From: Geobacteraceae bacterium | Lineage (GTDB): Bacteria > Desulfobacterota > Desulfuromonadia > Geobacterales > Pseudopelobacteraceae | Direction: 5' to 3' | Assembly (NCBI GenBank): GCA_016720395.1 | Contig: JADKKR010000007.1 | Span: forward strand, 1-64,000 | DNA: 64,000 nt | In this document: positions 34,879 to 43,571 of the stretch, one piece after another | How positions within the stretch are numbered: the stretch's first letter is position 1 | How the letters are laid out: the number at the start of each line of letters is the position of its first letter | Position numbers and translations under genes: made by a program | The notes under the pieces: model-generated | Told to the model about the DNA's origin: nothing | The model's input: the letters and a program-made list of their open reading frames with translations, nothing else | Database searches by the model: none

Positions 34879-36390
34879 ATGAAAATAGTCTGGCTGATAG
34901 CTGCGATGATGTGCCTGTTCACCCTTCCCCTCCATGCCGCTTCCGTTTCGACGGAGCCACGGGCGGGCCTGGAGGAGAAGGTCATTGAACACACCCTGAA
35001 AAACGGGATGAAGCTCCTGATGGTGGAACGCCACACCTCCCCGACGGTCTCGGCCTGGATCCGCTTCCGCGTAGGGAGCGTGGACGAACGCAGTGATGAG
35101 CGCGGCATCGCCCACCTACTGGAGCATATGCTCTTCAAGGGAACAACCACCCTGGGGACAAAGGACTATGCGGCTGAGAAGCCGATCCTTGACCGGATCG
35201 AACAGACCGCACAACTGCTGATGGCTGAAAAAGCCAAAAGGGATTCAGCCGACAAAACAAAAATCACCGGGCTGGAGAAACAGCTGGCCGGACTTGAGGC
35301 AGATGCGTCTAAATATGTCATAAAGGATGAATTCTTCGAGCTGTATTCCAAGAACGGTGGCGTTGGCTACAATGCCTTTACCAGCCGCGACGGCACCACC
35401 TATCTGATCAGCCTTCCCTCCAACAAGCTGGAACTCTGGGCGGCCATCGAGTCGGACCGCATGCAGAATGCAGTGCTGCGTGAGTTTTACACCGAGAGGG
35501 CGGTGGTAATGGAAGAGCGCCGGCGGTCCTACGACGCCGATCCGGAGAGCAAGCTCTGGGAGACGTTCGTGGCCTCGGCCTATCTGGCCCACCCTTACGG
35601 GCAGCCGACCATCGGATGGATGGCGGACATCGAGAACCTGTCCCGTACCAAAGCCGAGCAGTTCTTCCGCAGTTACTACGCCCCGAACAACTCCATCGTA
35701 GCGGTGGTCGGCGATATCAACCCCGCTGCAACAATTGCCCTGGTAGAGCGCTATTTCGCTTCCATCCCTCCCGGCAGGCAGGTGACGCCGGTGCCTGCAG
35801 AAGAACCGAAGCAGGGCGGCGAGCGGCGCATCGAACTGGTTGCTGAAGCGGAGCCGACCCTGATCATCGGCTTCCACAAGCCTGCTATCAATGCCCCCGA
35901 CGATTATGTGCTGGACGTCATCAACATGATCCTGGGCAATGGACGCACCTCACGCTTCCATAAGGGTCTGGTGATAGAGAAGCAACTGGCGACCGAGGTC
36001 GGCGTATTCGATGCCCCCGGCAGCCGCTACCCGGCACTGTTCGTGATCAATGCCAATCCCCGTGCACCGCATACGGTCAAGGAGGTCGAGGCGGCCGTTC
36101 TTGCAGAGCTGGAACGGCTGAAGAGTGAGCCGGTTGCCGAGCGCGACCTGCAGCGCATTCTCAACAAGATCGAATACGAAGAGTCCCGACGCATGGGAAC
36201 CAACGGCGGCCTGGCCCGCAACCTTACCGAATATGAAGCCACTGCCGGGAACTGGCGCTACATGATCGACTACCGCCGCAAGGTGGCCTCGATCACTCCG
36301 GCCGATATCCAGCGGGTGGCGCGGCAGTACTTCACCCGCGAGAACCGCATGGTCGGCTTTATTTCAAAAAAGGGGGCTGACCTGAAATGA
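34879..36390 (+). CDS. M16 family zinc peptidase, active subunit
   Basis: A 503-residue secreted protein starting at MKIVWLIAAM with a signal peptide. The inverted zinc motif HLLEHMLFKGTT is present, and the more distal Glu of the HxxEH-E76 arrangement is likely in ERAVVMEERRRSYD. An inserted charged helix (about residues 90-140) is notable. Residues 300-500 are the second M16 lobe. It should degrade peptides in the periplasm. Its stop overlaps the start of the second M16 gene, so the two make a dimer in the usual active/inactive pattern. Confidence 0.92.
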   Translation: MKIVWLIAAMMCLFTLPLHAASVSTEPRAGLEEKVIEHTLKNGMKLLMVERHTSPTVSAWIRFRVGSVDERSDERGIAHLLEHMLFKGTTTLGTKDYAAEKPILDRIEQTAQLLMAEKAKRDSADKTKITGLEKQLAGLEADASKYVIKDEFFELYSKNGGVGYNAFTSRDGTTYLISLPSNKLELWAAIESDRMQNAVLREFYTERAVVMEERRRSYDADPESKLWETFVASAYLAHPYGQPTIGWMADIENLSRTKAEQFFRSYYAPNNSIVAVVGDINPAATIALVERYFASIPPGRQVTPVPAEEPKQGGERRIELVAEAEPTLIIGFHKPAINAPDDYVLDVINMILGNGRTSRFHKGLVIEKQLATEVGVFDAPGSRYPALFVINANPRAPHTVKEVEAAVLAELERLKSEPVAERDLQRILNKIEYEESRRMGTNGGLARNLTEYEATAGNWRYMIDYRRKVASITPADIQRVARQYFTRENRMVGFISKKGADLK

Positions 36391-37820
36391 AACGACTTGC
36401 CTTTTCTCTGCTCATCCTGATGACACTGGCCGCAACCTCCTTTGCAGCAGAAGGTACCCGTGCAAACCCGAGAAACATGGACTTTCCACCCTTGCGCTTC
36501 GACATACCCAAAGCCGAACGAGTCGTTCTGGAGTGCGGTATGCCGGTCTATCTGCTGCGCGATCCGGAACTTCCGATCATCAACATCACCGCCATAATCC
36601 GTACCGGCTCAGTCTATGAACCGGCCTCCCTGTCAGGACTGGCCTCGCTGACCGGCAGCGTCATGCGCAGCGGCGGAGCCGCGGGAGTGCCGCCGGAGCA
36701 GTTGGACGATGAACTGGAATTCATGGCCTCATCAGTGGAAAGCGGCATCGGACCTGACATGGGTACCGTCTCGTTTACCAGCCTGACAAAAAATTTCAGG
36801 CGCACCCTGCAGATTTTCTCTGATGTGCTGCTGCGGCCTGATTTCAGTGAAAAACGCGTCGACATCGCCCGCAAACACCTCATCGAAGGATTACGCCGTC
36901 AGAACGATGATCCCAAAGAAATCGCCGGTCGCGAGATCGGCCGGGCCATCTATGCCGGGCATCCACTGGGCGATACCGCCACACCTGAGACTGCAAAGGC
37001 CATCACCCGCCAGGGGATGCTGGATTTTCACCGCCGTTTCTACAGGCCGGACAACATGATCCTGGCGGTTTCGGGCGATTTTGAGCACTCCGCCATGGTA
37101 CGGGAACTCAATGCCGTTTTCGGCAGGCCCTCAGCGACCAAGGCACCGGCACTGCCCGAGATCCCTCAGCCGGCACAGGTCTTTGCCGCCGAGACCATCT
37201 ATGGCAGCAAAGAGGTCAACCAGTCGGTCATCCGCATGGGTCACCTGGGCGTAACCAAGGAGAGCCCTGAACTCCATGCGCTTCGCATCATGGATTATAT
37301 ACTGGGAGGCAGCTTCACCTCGCGCTTGACCATGGAGATCCGCACCAATCAGGGGCTGGCCTATAATGCCGGCAGTCACTTCGATATCGGGCGCCGTTTT
37401 ACCGGCAGCTTCATCGCCCAGACAGAGACCAAGGCTGAATCCACCGCCAAGGCCATCGGCTTGATGAAGGACATCATCGCCGGCATGACCCGGGAGCCGG
37501 TTACCGATCAGGAACTGGATGCGGCCAGGGAGTATATCATCAACTCCTTCATGTTCGGTTTCACCAGTCCGGCCTCTGTTGTTATCCAGCGGGCGAGGCT
37601 TGAATATTACGGCTATGCGCCTGACTACCTGGAGACCTATCGGGAGAAGATTTCCCGGGTGACGAAAGAGGATGTGCTGGCAGCGGCACGAAAGCACCTG
37701 AAGCCGGAGGCCTTCAAGCTGGTGGTGATCGGCGATGCCACGAAATTCGACAAGCCGCTGTCTGAATTCGGTCGTGTGCGTGAACTGGACCTGAAGCCGA
37801 AGGTGGAAGAGAAAAAGTAA
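36387..37820 (+). CDS. M16 family peptidase-like subunit, no zinc motif
   Basis: A 477-residue secreted homologue. Where the active partner has HLLEH, this protein has LASLTGSVMRSGG, so it lacks the zinc ligands and should be non-catalytic. It keeps both M16 lobes (NTIPLEDTAT-like HPLGDTATPETAKAI and YSHFDIGRRFTGSFIAQTET). Such pairs act as heterodimers, as in mitochondrial processing peptidase. It ends 27 bp before a terminator. Confidence 0.9.
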   Translation: MKRLAFSLLILMTLAATSFAAEGTRANPRNMDFPPLRFDIPKAERVVLECGMPVYLLRDPELPIINITAIIRTGSVYEPASLSGLASLTGSVMRSGGAAGVPPEQLDDELEFMASSVESGIGPDMGTVSFTSLTKNFRRTLQIFSDVLLRPDFSEKRVDIARKHLIEGLRRQNDDPKEIAGREIGRAIYAGHPLGDTATPETAKAITRQGMLDFHRRFYRPDNMILAVSGDFEHSAMVRELNAVFGRPSATKAPALPEIPQPAQVFAAETIYGSKEVNQSVIRMGHLGVTKESPELHALRIMDYILGGSFTSRLTMEIRTNQGLAYNAGSHFDIGRRFTGSFIAQTETKAESTAKAIGLMKDIIAGMTREPVTDQELDAAREYIINSFMFGFTSPASVVIQRARLEYYGYAPDYLETYREKISRVTKEDVLAAARKHLKPEAFKLVVIGDATKFDKPLSEFGRVRELDLKPKVEEKK

Positions 37821-37847
37821 CCGGGAAACGTGGATACTGAAACAAAC

Positions 37848-37872
37848 AAAGGCGGCCATTTCGGCCGCCTTT
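37848..37872. terminator. Intrinsic terminator after the M16 pair
   Basis: AAAGGCGGCC (37848-37857) and GGCCGCCTTT (37863-37872) form a perfect 10 bp stem with a five-base loop. It lies between the M16 genes and the convergent parvulin gene and can work in both directions. Confidence 0.85.
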
Positions 37873-37898
37873 CTCATAGGATCAACAAAATCATTTGG

Positions 37899-37999
37899 CC
37901 ACAGAGTTCTCAGAGTAAAATCATACCGATAAAGTTTAACTCGTCTTACACCAGAGCGGTGAAACTAAAAATGGATTTCTGACGTAACTTCTCTGTGTT
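37899..37999. repeat. Weak intergenic inverted-repeat element C (CACAGAG family)
   Basis: The convergent gap holds CCACAGAGTTCTCAGAG at 37899-37915 and CTCTGTG at 37991-37997 in inverted orientation. Only the core of the unit is shared with elements A, B, D and E, so membership is tentative. Confidence 0.4.
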
Positions 38000-38016
38000 G
38001 CGGCTGGCTACCGCTT

Positions 38017-38298
38017 TTATTCCGTACGTTTGGTGACCTCGATCAGGTGATAGCCGAACTGGGTCTGCACCGGGCCGAGCACCTTGCCGACCTCACCGGT
38101 GAATACGACCTCGTCAAATTCCTTGACCATCTGCCCCGGGCCGAATTCCCCCAGGCTTCCCCCCTGATTCTTTGACGGACAGAGGGAATTTTCCCTCGCG
38201 CAGGCCGCAAAATCGGCACCGGCCTCGATCTTTGTCTTCAGGTCTTCACATGCTTCCTTACTGGCCACCAGGATGTGGCGGGCGCTTGCTCGTGCCAT
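38017..38298 (-). CDS. Parvulin-type peptidyl-prolyl isomerase (single domain)
   Basis: A 93-residue cytoplasmic-looking protein that is one rotamase domain: ARHILVASKEACEDL, REDNSLCPSK-like ENSLCPSKNQGGSLGEFGPGQMVKEFDE, and VQTQFGYHLIEVTKR at the end. It speeds up proline isomerisation. It has no signal peptide, unlike PpiD or SurA. It comes 64 bp after pdxA on the same strand. Confidence 0.93.
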   Translation of the reverse strand: MARASARHILVASKEACEDLKTKIEAGADFAACARENSLCPSKNQGGSLGEFGPGQMVKEFDEVVFTGEVGKVLGPVQTQFGYHLIEVTKRTE

Positions 38299-38361
38299 GA
38301 GTATTCTCCTAACGTGGTTTCGTTTGTCTGACGAGGGCGAAGGATACTCTGTATTGTATCA

Positions 38362-39372
38362 TTATTCAAAGGTTTTATGACAGAACATGCCGGCTGCCAT
38401 CCGGATGGCCGCCAGCATGCTTTTCTCCGAAGCACGCCCCGTTCCGGCCAGATCGTAGGCCGTACCATGATCCACCGAAGTGCGGATAATCGGCAGCCCG
38501 AGCGTGATATTGACCCCGTCATCAAAGTGCATCATCTTGAGCGGAATCAACCCCTGGTCATGGTACATGGCCACCACCCCATCGTAAGCCCCCTGCCCGG
38601 CAAAGTAAAAGAGCGTGTCGGCAGAAAGCGGGCCGACGGCATCGATCCCCTCTTCCTGTGCGGCCTGTATGGCCGGGGTTATGATCTCGCGCTCCTGGCT
38701 TCCGAACATGCCCCCCTCACCGCAATGCGGATTAAGGGCCAGAACCGCCAGGCGCGGACGGGACCGGCCGGTCAGACGGGCGACACCTGCGGCGGTGATC
38801 CTGATCGTCTTCAGCACCTGCTCAAAGGTTATCAGGCGCGGGATATCAGCCAGTGCTTCGTGGATGGTCACCAGGCTGACCCGCAGCACATCACCGGCCA
38901 GCATCATCACGAAATCATCCGTCCCGCACAGTTCGGCCAGCAGCTCGGTGTGCCCGGGGTAGTTGTGACCGGCACGATGCATGGCCTCCTTGCTGATCGG
39001 CGCGGTGGCCATGGCCGCCACGCGGCCATCCAGGCAAAGCCGGGCGGCAGCACAGATGTAGCGGTATGCGGCATCGCCTGATACGTCTGTAGGCTGTCCG
39101 TAGATAAGATCCGCTTGCGTCAGCCGGGAGAGTTCCAGTAGCGGGATTGAACCCTGTGGAGCTGTTGAAGCCTCTTCCAGCGAGTTGATACAATGAATTA
39201 AAAGAGTCGCGCCGCAGACCGCAAGCGCCCGTTCCATTGCCCCTCTGTCGCCGATGACGAACGGTGTGCAGATGCGGGAGATTTCAGGCGCCTGCAACGC
39301 CTTGACGATGATCTCCGGGCCCACTCCACAAGGGTCGCCCATGGTTATGGCTATCAAAGGTTTTTCAGACAT
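38362..39372 (-). CDS. pdxA: 4-hydroxythreonine-4-phosphate dehydrogenase
   Basis: A 336-residue enzyme of pyridoxal phosphate synthesis (DXP-dependent route), oxidising 4-phosphohydroxy-threonine. Metal and substrate motifs are TMGDPCGVGPEI, YPGHTELLAELCG (His), ALNPHCGEGGMFG and AMYHDQGLIPLKMM. The start MSEKPLIAITM is the family start, and it lies 8 bp inside the end of cbiG. The gene thus belongs with the cobalamin genes upstream. Confidence 0.95.
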   Translation of the reverse strand: MSEKPLIAITMGDPCGVGPEIIVKALQAPEISRICTPFVIGDRGAMERALAVCGATLLIHCINSLEEASTAPQGSIPLLELSRLTQADLIYGQPTDVSGDAAYRYICAAARLCLDGRVAAMATAPISKEAMHRAGHNYPGHTELLAELCGTDDFVMMLAGDVLRVSLVTIHEALADIPRLITFEQVLKTIRITAAGVARLTGRSRPRLAVLALNPHCGEGGMFGSQEREIITPAIQAAQEEGIDAVGPLSADTLFYFAGQGAYDGVVAMYHDQGLIPLKMMHFDDGVNITLGLPIIRTSVDHGTAYDLAGTGRASEKSMLAAIRMAAGMFCHKTFE

Positions 39373-40453
39373 GGCTCTCTCGCTTTGAAACGTTCTCCGC
39401 CATTTCAGCCACCGCCAGGGTGACATTCTCCGACTTGACCTTCTTCAGCAGCAGTCGTCCACCTCCCGAGGCCAGCAGGGCTGCCGGCTCCGCCACGCCG
39501 ACCGCGCCAATGGCTGCGAGGGCATGCTCCGACGGCGGCGACGGGCAGGCCATCCGGTTGAGCTCTTCACTTTCAAAAAATTCCAGGGGGATTGCATAGC
39601 GTCCTGCGTATTCGATCAGCCCGGCCTCATCACGCTTGGCAGCCGCCGAAGCGATGCAGCGCACACTCTTCAGTGAGACGAATATCCGCTTGAGATGGGC
39701 GGATACGAACGCATCGATCTCATCAGCCGGGGTACCTCGATTACAGCCGATGCCGAGCACCAGGTTGCGAGGGCGCAGGATCAGCAGATTTTCCGGCTGC
39801 GTCCGGGGAGGCAGCTGACGGTTGGTTACAAACAGAAATCCCCGCGCCCTGCCTGCCATGGCCTCGGCAAAGGTGTCATGGAAGGTGAGCTTCCCGCGAC
39901 CGTGGAACCAGCAGCGCGTCTGTCCGCCCGGATCGACCACGGCGATCTCTTCATCGTCAAGCAGCAGGCTGTTGAGGGTCTTTATGCGGCTGATGTCGTC
40001 GATCACCCAGCCCTGCTCCCGGGCCAGCATGTCAAAAGAAGGCAGGTTGTTGGCATCCGTGGCGGTGGTAATGACCGCCCGGGCACCACTGATGAAGGCA
40101 CAGCGCTCGGCCAGTTCATTGGCACCGCCCAGGTGGCCGGAGGTGAGCGAGATGGCAAAACGACCGGTATCGTCCATAGTCACCACGGCCGGGTCGCTCT
40201 GTTTGGATTCCAGGAGCGGCGCAATCAGGCGCACGACTATGCCGGTGGCCATGATCAGCACGAATCCGTCCACCGTGCCCCACAGTGAACCCAGCAGGAC
40301 CTTGAGGTCTCCCGGTTCGAAGGTCACCCGCTCCCTGCCGGCCTGACCGGCGTAACGACCGGAGACAAACAGTTCGGCGCCGGTCAGGTTCTCTCGCAGC
40401 TTCTTTCCCAGCAAGGCCCCGTTCCTGGTTATGGCGATGATTGCGATGCGCAT
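39365..40453 (-). CDS. cbiG: Cobalt-precorrin-5A hydrolase
   Basis: A 362-residue enzyme of the anaerobic cobalamin route that opens the delta-lactone and releases acetaldehyde. It has the N-terminal MRIAIIAITRNGALLGKKL, the middle FAISLTSGHLGGANELAERC and the C-terminal CbiG domain with GIGCNRGTPADEIDA and ASAAAKRDEAGLIEYA. The start at 40453 is one base from the cbiF stop. The longer frame to 40546 reads into cbiF. Coupled to pdxA by an 8 bp overlap. Confidence 0.93.
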   Translation of the reverse strand: MRIAIIAITRNGALLGKKLRENLTGAELFVSGRYAGQAGRERVTFEPGDLKVLLGSLWGTVDGFVLIMATGIVVRLIAPLLESKQSDPAVVTMDDTGRFAISLTSGHLGGANELAERCAFISGARAVITTATDANNLPSFDMLAREQGWVIDDISRIKTLNSLLLDDEEIAVVDPGGQTRCWFHGRGKLTFHDTFAEAMAGRARGFLFVTNRQLPPRTQPENLLILRPRNLVLGIGCNRGTPADEIDAFVSAHLKRIFVSLKSVRCIASAAAKRDEAGLIEYAGRYAIPLEFFESEELNRMACPSPPSEHALAAIGAVGVAEPAALLASGGGRLLLKKVKSENVTLAVAEMAENVSKRESHV

Positions 40454-40454
40454 C

Positions 40455-41231
40455 TCAGGTTGCAACGCCCCGGAATCCGTGGGCAAAGCCGCCGTCATAC
40501 AGCAGGGATTTTGCCTTAAGCCCTTCCCTGCGAGCTGCCAGAACATCCCCCACGATGATCAGCGCCTGACGGTCGATGCCCGCATCGAGCACGGCAGCGG
40601 CGATATCAGCCAGGCTGCCGCGAAGGATCTGTTCATCATCCCAGGAGGCCCGGCAGACCACTGCAGCAGCAGTTTCAGGGGTATAGGCGCCCTGCAGGAG
40701 CTGTTCGACCACCTTGGCGATCATGCCGACCGAAAGATAGATCACCAGCGTAGCTCCGATAGCGGCGATCCTGTGGAGCTGTTCATTCTCCGGCACCGGG
40801 GTACGCCCCTCAATACGGGTGAAGATCACCGTCTGGGAAACCTCCGGCAGGGTCAGTTCCTGTTTCAGTGCGGCGGCAGCGGCAAAGGCACTGGTGACAC
40901 CAGGCACCACCGTATATTCGAGTCCCAGACCGTCGAGAGCCTCCATCTGTTCCTGAATGGCCCCGTAGATCGAGGGATCACCGGTATGCAGGCGGACCAC
41001 ATTTTTTCCGGCCAGTGCCGCGTTCGCCATCACCTCGACAACTTCAGGCAGGGTCATTCCGGCGGAGTCATACACATCGGCAGAGGTGGCGTAGCGCGCA
41101 ACCAGCTGACGATCCACCAGGCTGCCCGCAAAAACCACTACATCGGCATGCCGCAGCAGGCGCGCGCCCCGGATGGTGATCAGGTCGTCCGCCCCCGGTC
41201 CGGCGCCGACAAAAGAAACAATTGATGCCAT
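40455..41231 (-). CDS. cbiF: Precorrin-4/cobalt-precorrin-4 C11-methyltransferase
   Basis: A 258-residue SAM-dependent tetrapyrrole methylase that methylates C11 of the corrin ring. SFVGAGPGADDLITIRGARLL and VRLHTGDPSIYGAIQEQ are family marks, with the usual YTVVPGVTSAFAAAAAL in between. It is the most upstream gene here of a cbiF-cbiG-pdxA run; the rest of the cobalamin pathway is not in the window. Confidence 0.93.
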   Translation of the reverse strand: MASIVSFVGAGPGADDLITIRGARLLRHADVVVFAGSLVDRQLVARYATSADVYDSAGMTLPEVVEVMANAALAGKNVVRLHTGDPSIYGAIQEQMEALDGLGLEYTVVPGVTSAFAAAAALKQELTLPEVSQTVIFTRIEGRTPVPENEQLHRIAAIGATLVIYLSVGMIAKVVEQLLQGAYTPETAAAVVCRASWDDEQILRGSLADIAAAVLDAGIDRQALIIVGDVLAARREGLKAKSLLYDGGFAHGFRGVAT

Positions 41232-41362
41232 ATTCGTCCCGTCTGCTTGACATTCAGCACGATAGATTGCTGCCAACCTATGTAGTCCGAAAGCAGCAGC
41301 ATGTCAAGCCGGAGCAGGGAACGTGCCGTGTCCGGCAACAAATATATTTTCTATTTTTTTGG

Positions 41363-41390
41363 TTGACTTATCCCGGGAATGCTTTAAGAT
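41363..41390 (+). promoter_or_regulatory. Predicted promoter of the small leader transcript
   Basis: TTGACT at 41363-41368 and TAAGAT at 41385-41390 with a 16 bp spacer, in an AT-rich region. The predicted start site is near 41397, giving a transcript of about 180 bases that ends in the terminator at 41539-41573. Confidence 0.65.
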
Positions 41391-41440
41391 AAGATTAGTC
41401 CTATTGTTAAACAAATAACCAACGAAAGGAGACCCATCGT

Positions 41441-41515
41441 ATGTGGACTTCAAGATTCAGGATTCGCCCGGTTTCCCACTGCAAAGAGGGTTGCCCTAGT
41501 TGGCCCGCCGCCTGA
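41441..41515 (+). CDS. 24-residue Arg-rich leader peptide
   Basis: A strong AAAGGAG site (41425-41431) precedes an ATG at 41441 and a 24-codon frame that ends with TGA at 41513-41515. The peptide begins MWTSRFRIRPVSHC and ends CPSWPAA, with Lys-Glu-Gly between the two cysteines. The run R-F-R-I-R contains two overlapping Arg-X-Arg triplets. In known macrolide leader peptides such as ErmDL, a basic-X-basic motif near the start stalls the ribosome. The last codons overlap a hairpin (41503-41528), and a terminator follows. The next gene is a MacA-type efflux subunit. A drug-sensing attenuator is an inference; a small secreted or modified peptide is the alternative. Confidence 0.6.
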   Translation: MWTSRFRIRPVSHCKEGCPSWPAA

Positions 41516-41528
41516 ACAGCGGTCGGGC
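41503..41528 (+). promoter_or_regulatory. Hairpin overlapping the end of the leader peptide
   Basis: GCCCGCCGC and GCGGTCGGGC pair with one bulged T around the loop CTGAACA. The stem covers the last three codons and the stop of the 24-residue peptide, so a ribosome at the end of the frame would melt it. No T-run follows, so it is not itself a terminator. Confidence 0.6.
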
Positions 41529-41538
41529 ATTGCGAATG

Positions 41539-41573
41539 AAAGCCCCGGTCTCAAGACTCGGGGCTTTTTTTTT
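41539..41573 (+). terminator. Strong intrinsic terminator of the leader transcript
   Basis: AAAGCCCCG (41539-41547) pairs with CGGGGCTTT (41559-41567), and inner bases GTCT/AGAC extend the stem. A run of nine T (41565-41573) follows. It closes the small transcript before the macA-like gene. Confidence 0.92.
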
Positions 41574-41592
41574 ATCCTATGGACACGTAATC

Positions 41593-41601
41593 TGTTATGA
41601 T
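41593..41601 (+). promoter_or_regulatory. Possible extended -10 promoter of the efflux operon
   Basis: TGTTATGAT at 41593-41601 matches an extended -10 element. No good -35 box lies at the right distance. If active, it would give a leader of about 35 bases before the macA-like ATG and would make the operon independent of the upstream terminator. Confidence 0.4.
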
Positions 41602-41643
41602 GTCTGAATAAATGAATCGATTACCTTACCATACGAGAGCGGC

Positions 41644-42882
41644 ATGAAAAAATATCTAATCATCCTGGCTGTAGTCCTTCTGATCTCCGGCATTGCCGGA
41701 TTTTTTTATCTTAAACGCACACCCGAAGTCAGTTATAAGACCAGCCGCATAGAACGCGGCACCATTGTCTCCAACGTGGCCGCCACCGGCAACCTCTCTG
41801 CCGTGACCACCGTCCAGGTCGGCACCCAGGTCTCGGGCACGATTCAGAAACTCTACGTTGATTATAACTCCCGTGTTAAAAAGGGCCAGGCAATCGCCGA
41901 GATAGACCCGTCCCTTTTCAACGCTTCAATTGAACAATCCCAGGGGAATTTCCTTTCTGCCGAAGCCAACCTTCAAAAGGCAAAGGTGGTCCTGGCAGAC
42001 GCAGAACGGACCGTCAGCCGCAACAGGAAACTGCTGACTGACGGCATCATCTCGCAGAGTGACTACGACGCGGCCGAGACCGCCTGGCAGTCTGCCCGAA
42101 CCTCCGTCAAGGCTGCCGAGGGGAGCGTTGCCCAGACACGCGGTTCGCTGATGCAATCAAGGACCAATCTGCGCTATTCGGTTATCCGTTCGCCGGTAGA
42201 CGGCGTGATCATCTCCCGCTCTATCGACGTCGGCCAGACCGTGGCGGCCTCCTTCCAGACCCCGACGCTCTTCACCATCGCCCAGGATCTGACCAAGATG
42301 CAGATAGAGGTCAGCGTCGACGAGGCCGACATCAGTCGCATCAAGATGGACCAGAATGCCAGCTTCACCGTTGACTCCTATCCCGAGCAAGCCTTCAAGG
42401 GTAAAGTCGTCCAGATTCGCAACGCACCGGTCATCAACCAGAACGTGGTCACCTACGTGACCGTGGTGAATGTTGACAACAGCGATCTGAGATTGAAGCC
42501 CGGTATGACCGCCAATGTCTCCATCGAGGTGGCCAGAAAGGATGACGTACTCAAGCTGCCGCCGGCGGCCCTGCGTTTCAAGCCGAAGAGCAGGGGTGAT
42601 GAACCGAAAGAGAAGCGCCAGGCCGGCGCACCCTCACCAGGTGCCGGACGCGAGACTGGCGGCAGGCCGGGAGGCCGCAAGGACAGGGGCCAGCAGGTTT
42701 ACATCCTCAGGGACAACAAACCGGTGGCCGTTCCGGTCAAGACAGGCATCGCCGGCAGCAACGACCTCGAGCTGGTCGAAAGCACCCTCAAGGAAGGGGA
42801 CGAGGTCATCATCGAGCAGATTGGCGGCGACAGCAAGAAGAAGCCCGCTGCCAGCGGCTCGCCCATGGGCCGACCGTTCTGA
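41644..42882 (+). CDS. MacA-like periplasmic adaptor of an efflux pump
   Basis: A 412-residue membrane-fusion protein. One N-terminal helix anchors it, followed by TSRIERGTIVSNVAATGNLS, the biotinyl-lipoyl half-motifs (VQVGTQVSGTIQKL and RSPVDGVIISRSIDVGQTV), an alpha-hairpin (about residues 95-175) and a beta-barrel (about 215-320). A Gly/Pro/Arg-rich linker near residues 315-340 precedes the last domain. With the ATPase and permease downstream it should form a MacAB-type pump that exports drugs or other compounds from the periplasm. No TolC-like gene is adjacent. Confidence 0.93.
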   Translation: MKKYLIILAVVLLISGIAGFFYLKRTPEVSYKTSRIERGTIVSNVAATGNLSAVTTVQVGTQVSGTIQKLYVDYNSRVKKGQAIAEIDPSLFNASIEQSQGNFLSAEANLQKAKVVLADAERTVSRNRKLLTDGIISQSDYDAAETAWQSARTSVKAAEGSVAQTRGSLMQSRTNLRYSVIRSPVDGVIISRSIDVGQTVAASFQTPTLFTIAQDLTKMQIEVSVDEADISRIKMDQNASFTVDSYPEQAFKGKVVQIRNAPVINQNVVTYVTVVNVDNSDLRLKPGMTANVSIEVARKDDVLKLPPAALRFKPKSRGDEPKEKRQAGAPSPGAGRETGGRPGGRKDRGQQVYILRDNKPVAVPVKTGIAGSNDLELVESTLKEGDEVIIEQIGGDSKKKPAASGSPMGRPF

Positions 42883-42884
42883 TC

Positions 42885-43568
<684 letters not shown>

Positions 43569-43571
43569 CGG

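Noticed and set aside
41277..41362. A cobalamin riboswitch upstream of cbiF
   Set aside because: I could not find the conserved B12-box core on the minus strand in this short gap.
41441..41515. The 24-residue peptide as a precursor of a radical-SAM-modified peptide (Geobacter has such systems)
   Set aside because: No radical SAM maturase or exporter with a peptidase domain is in the window; the reading as a leader peptide explains the hairpins better. Not fully excluded.
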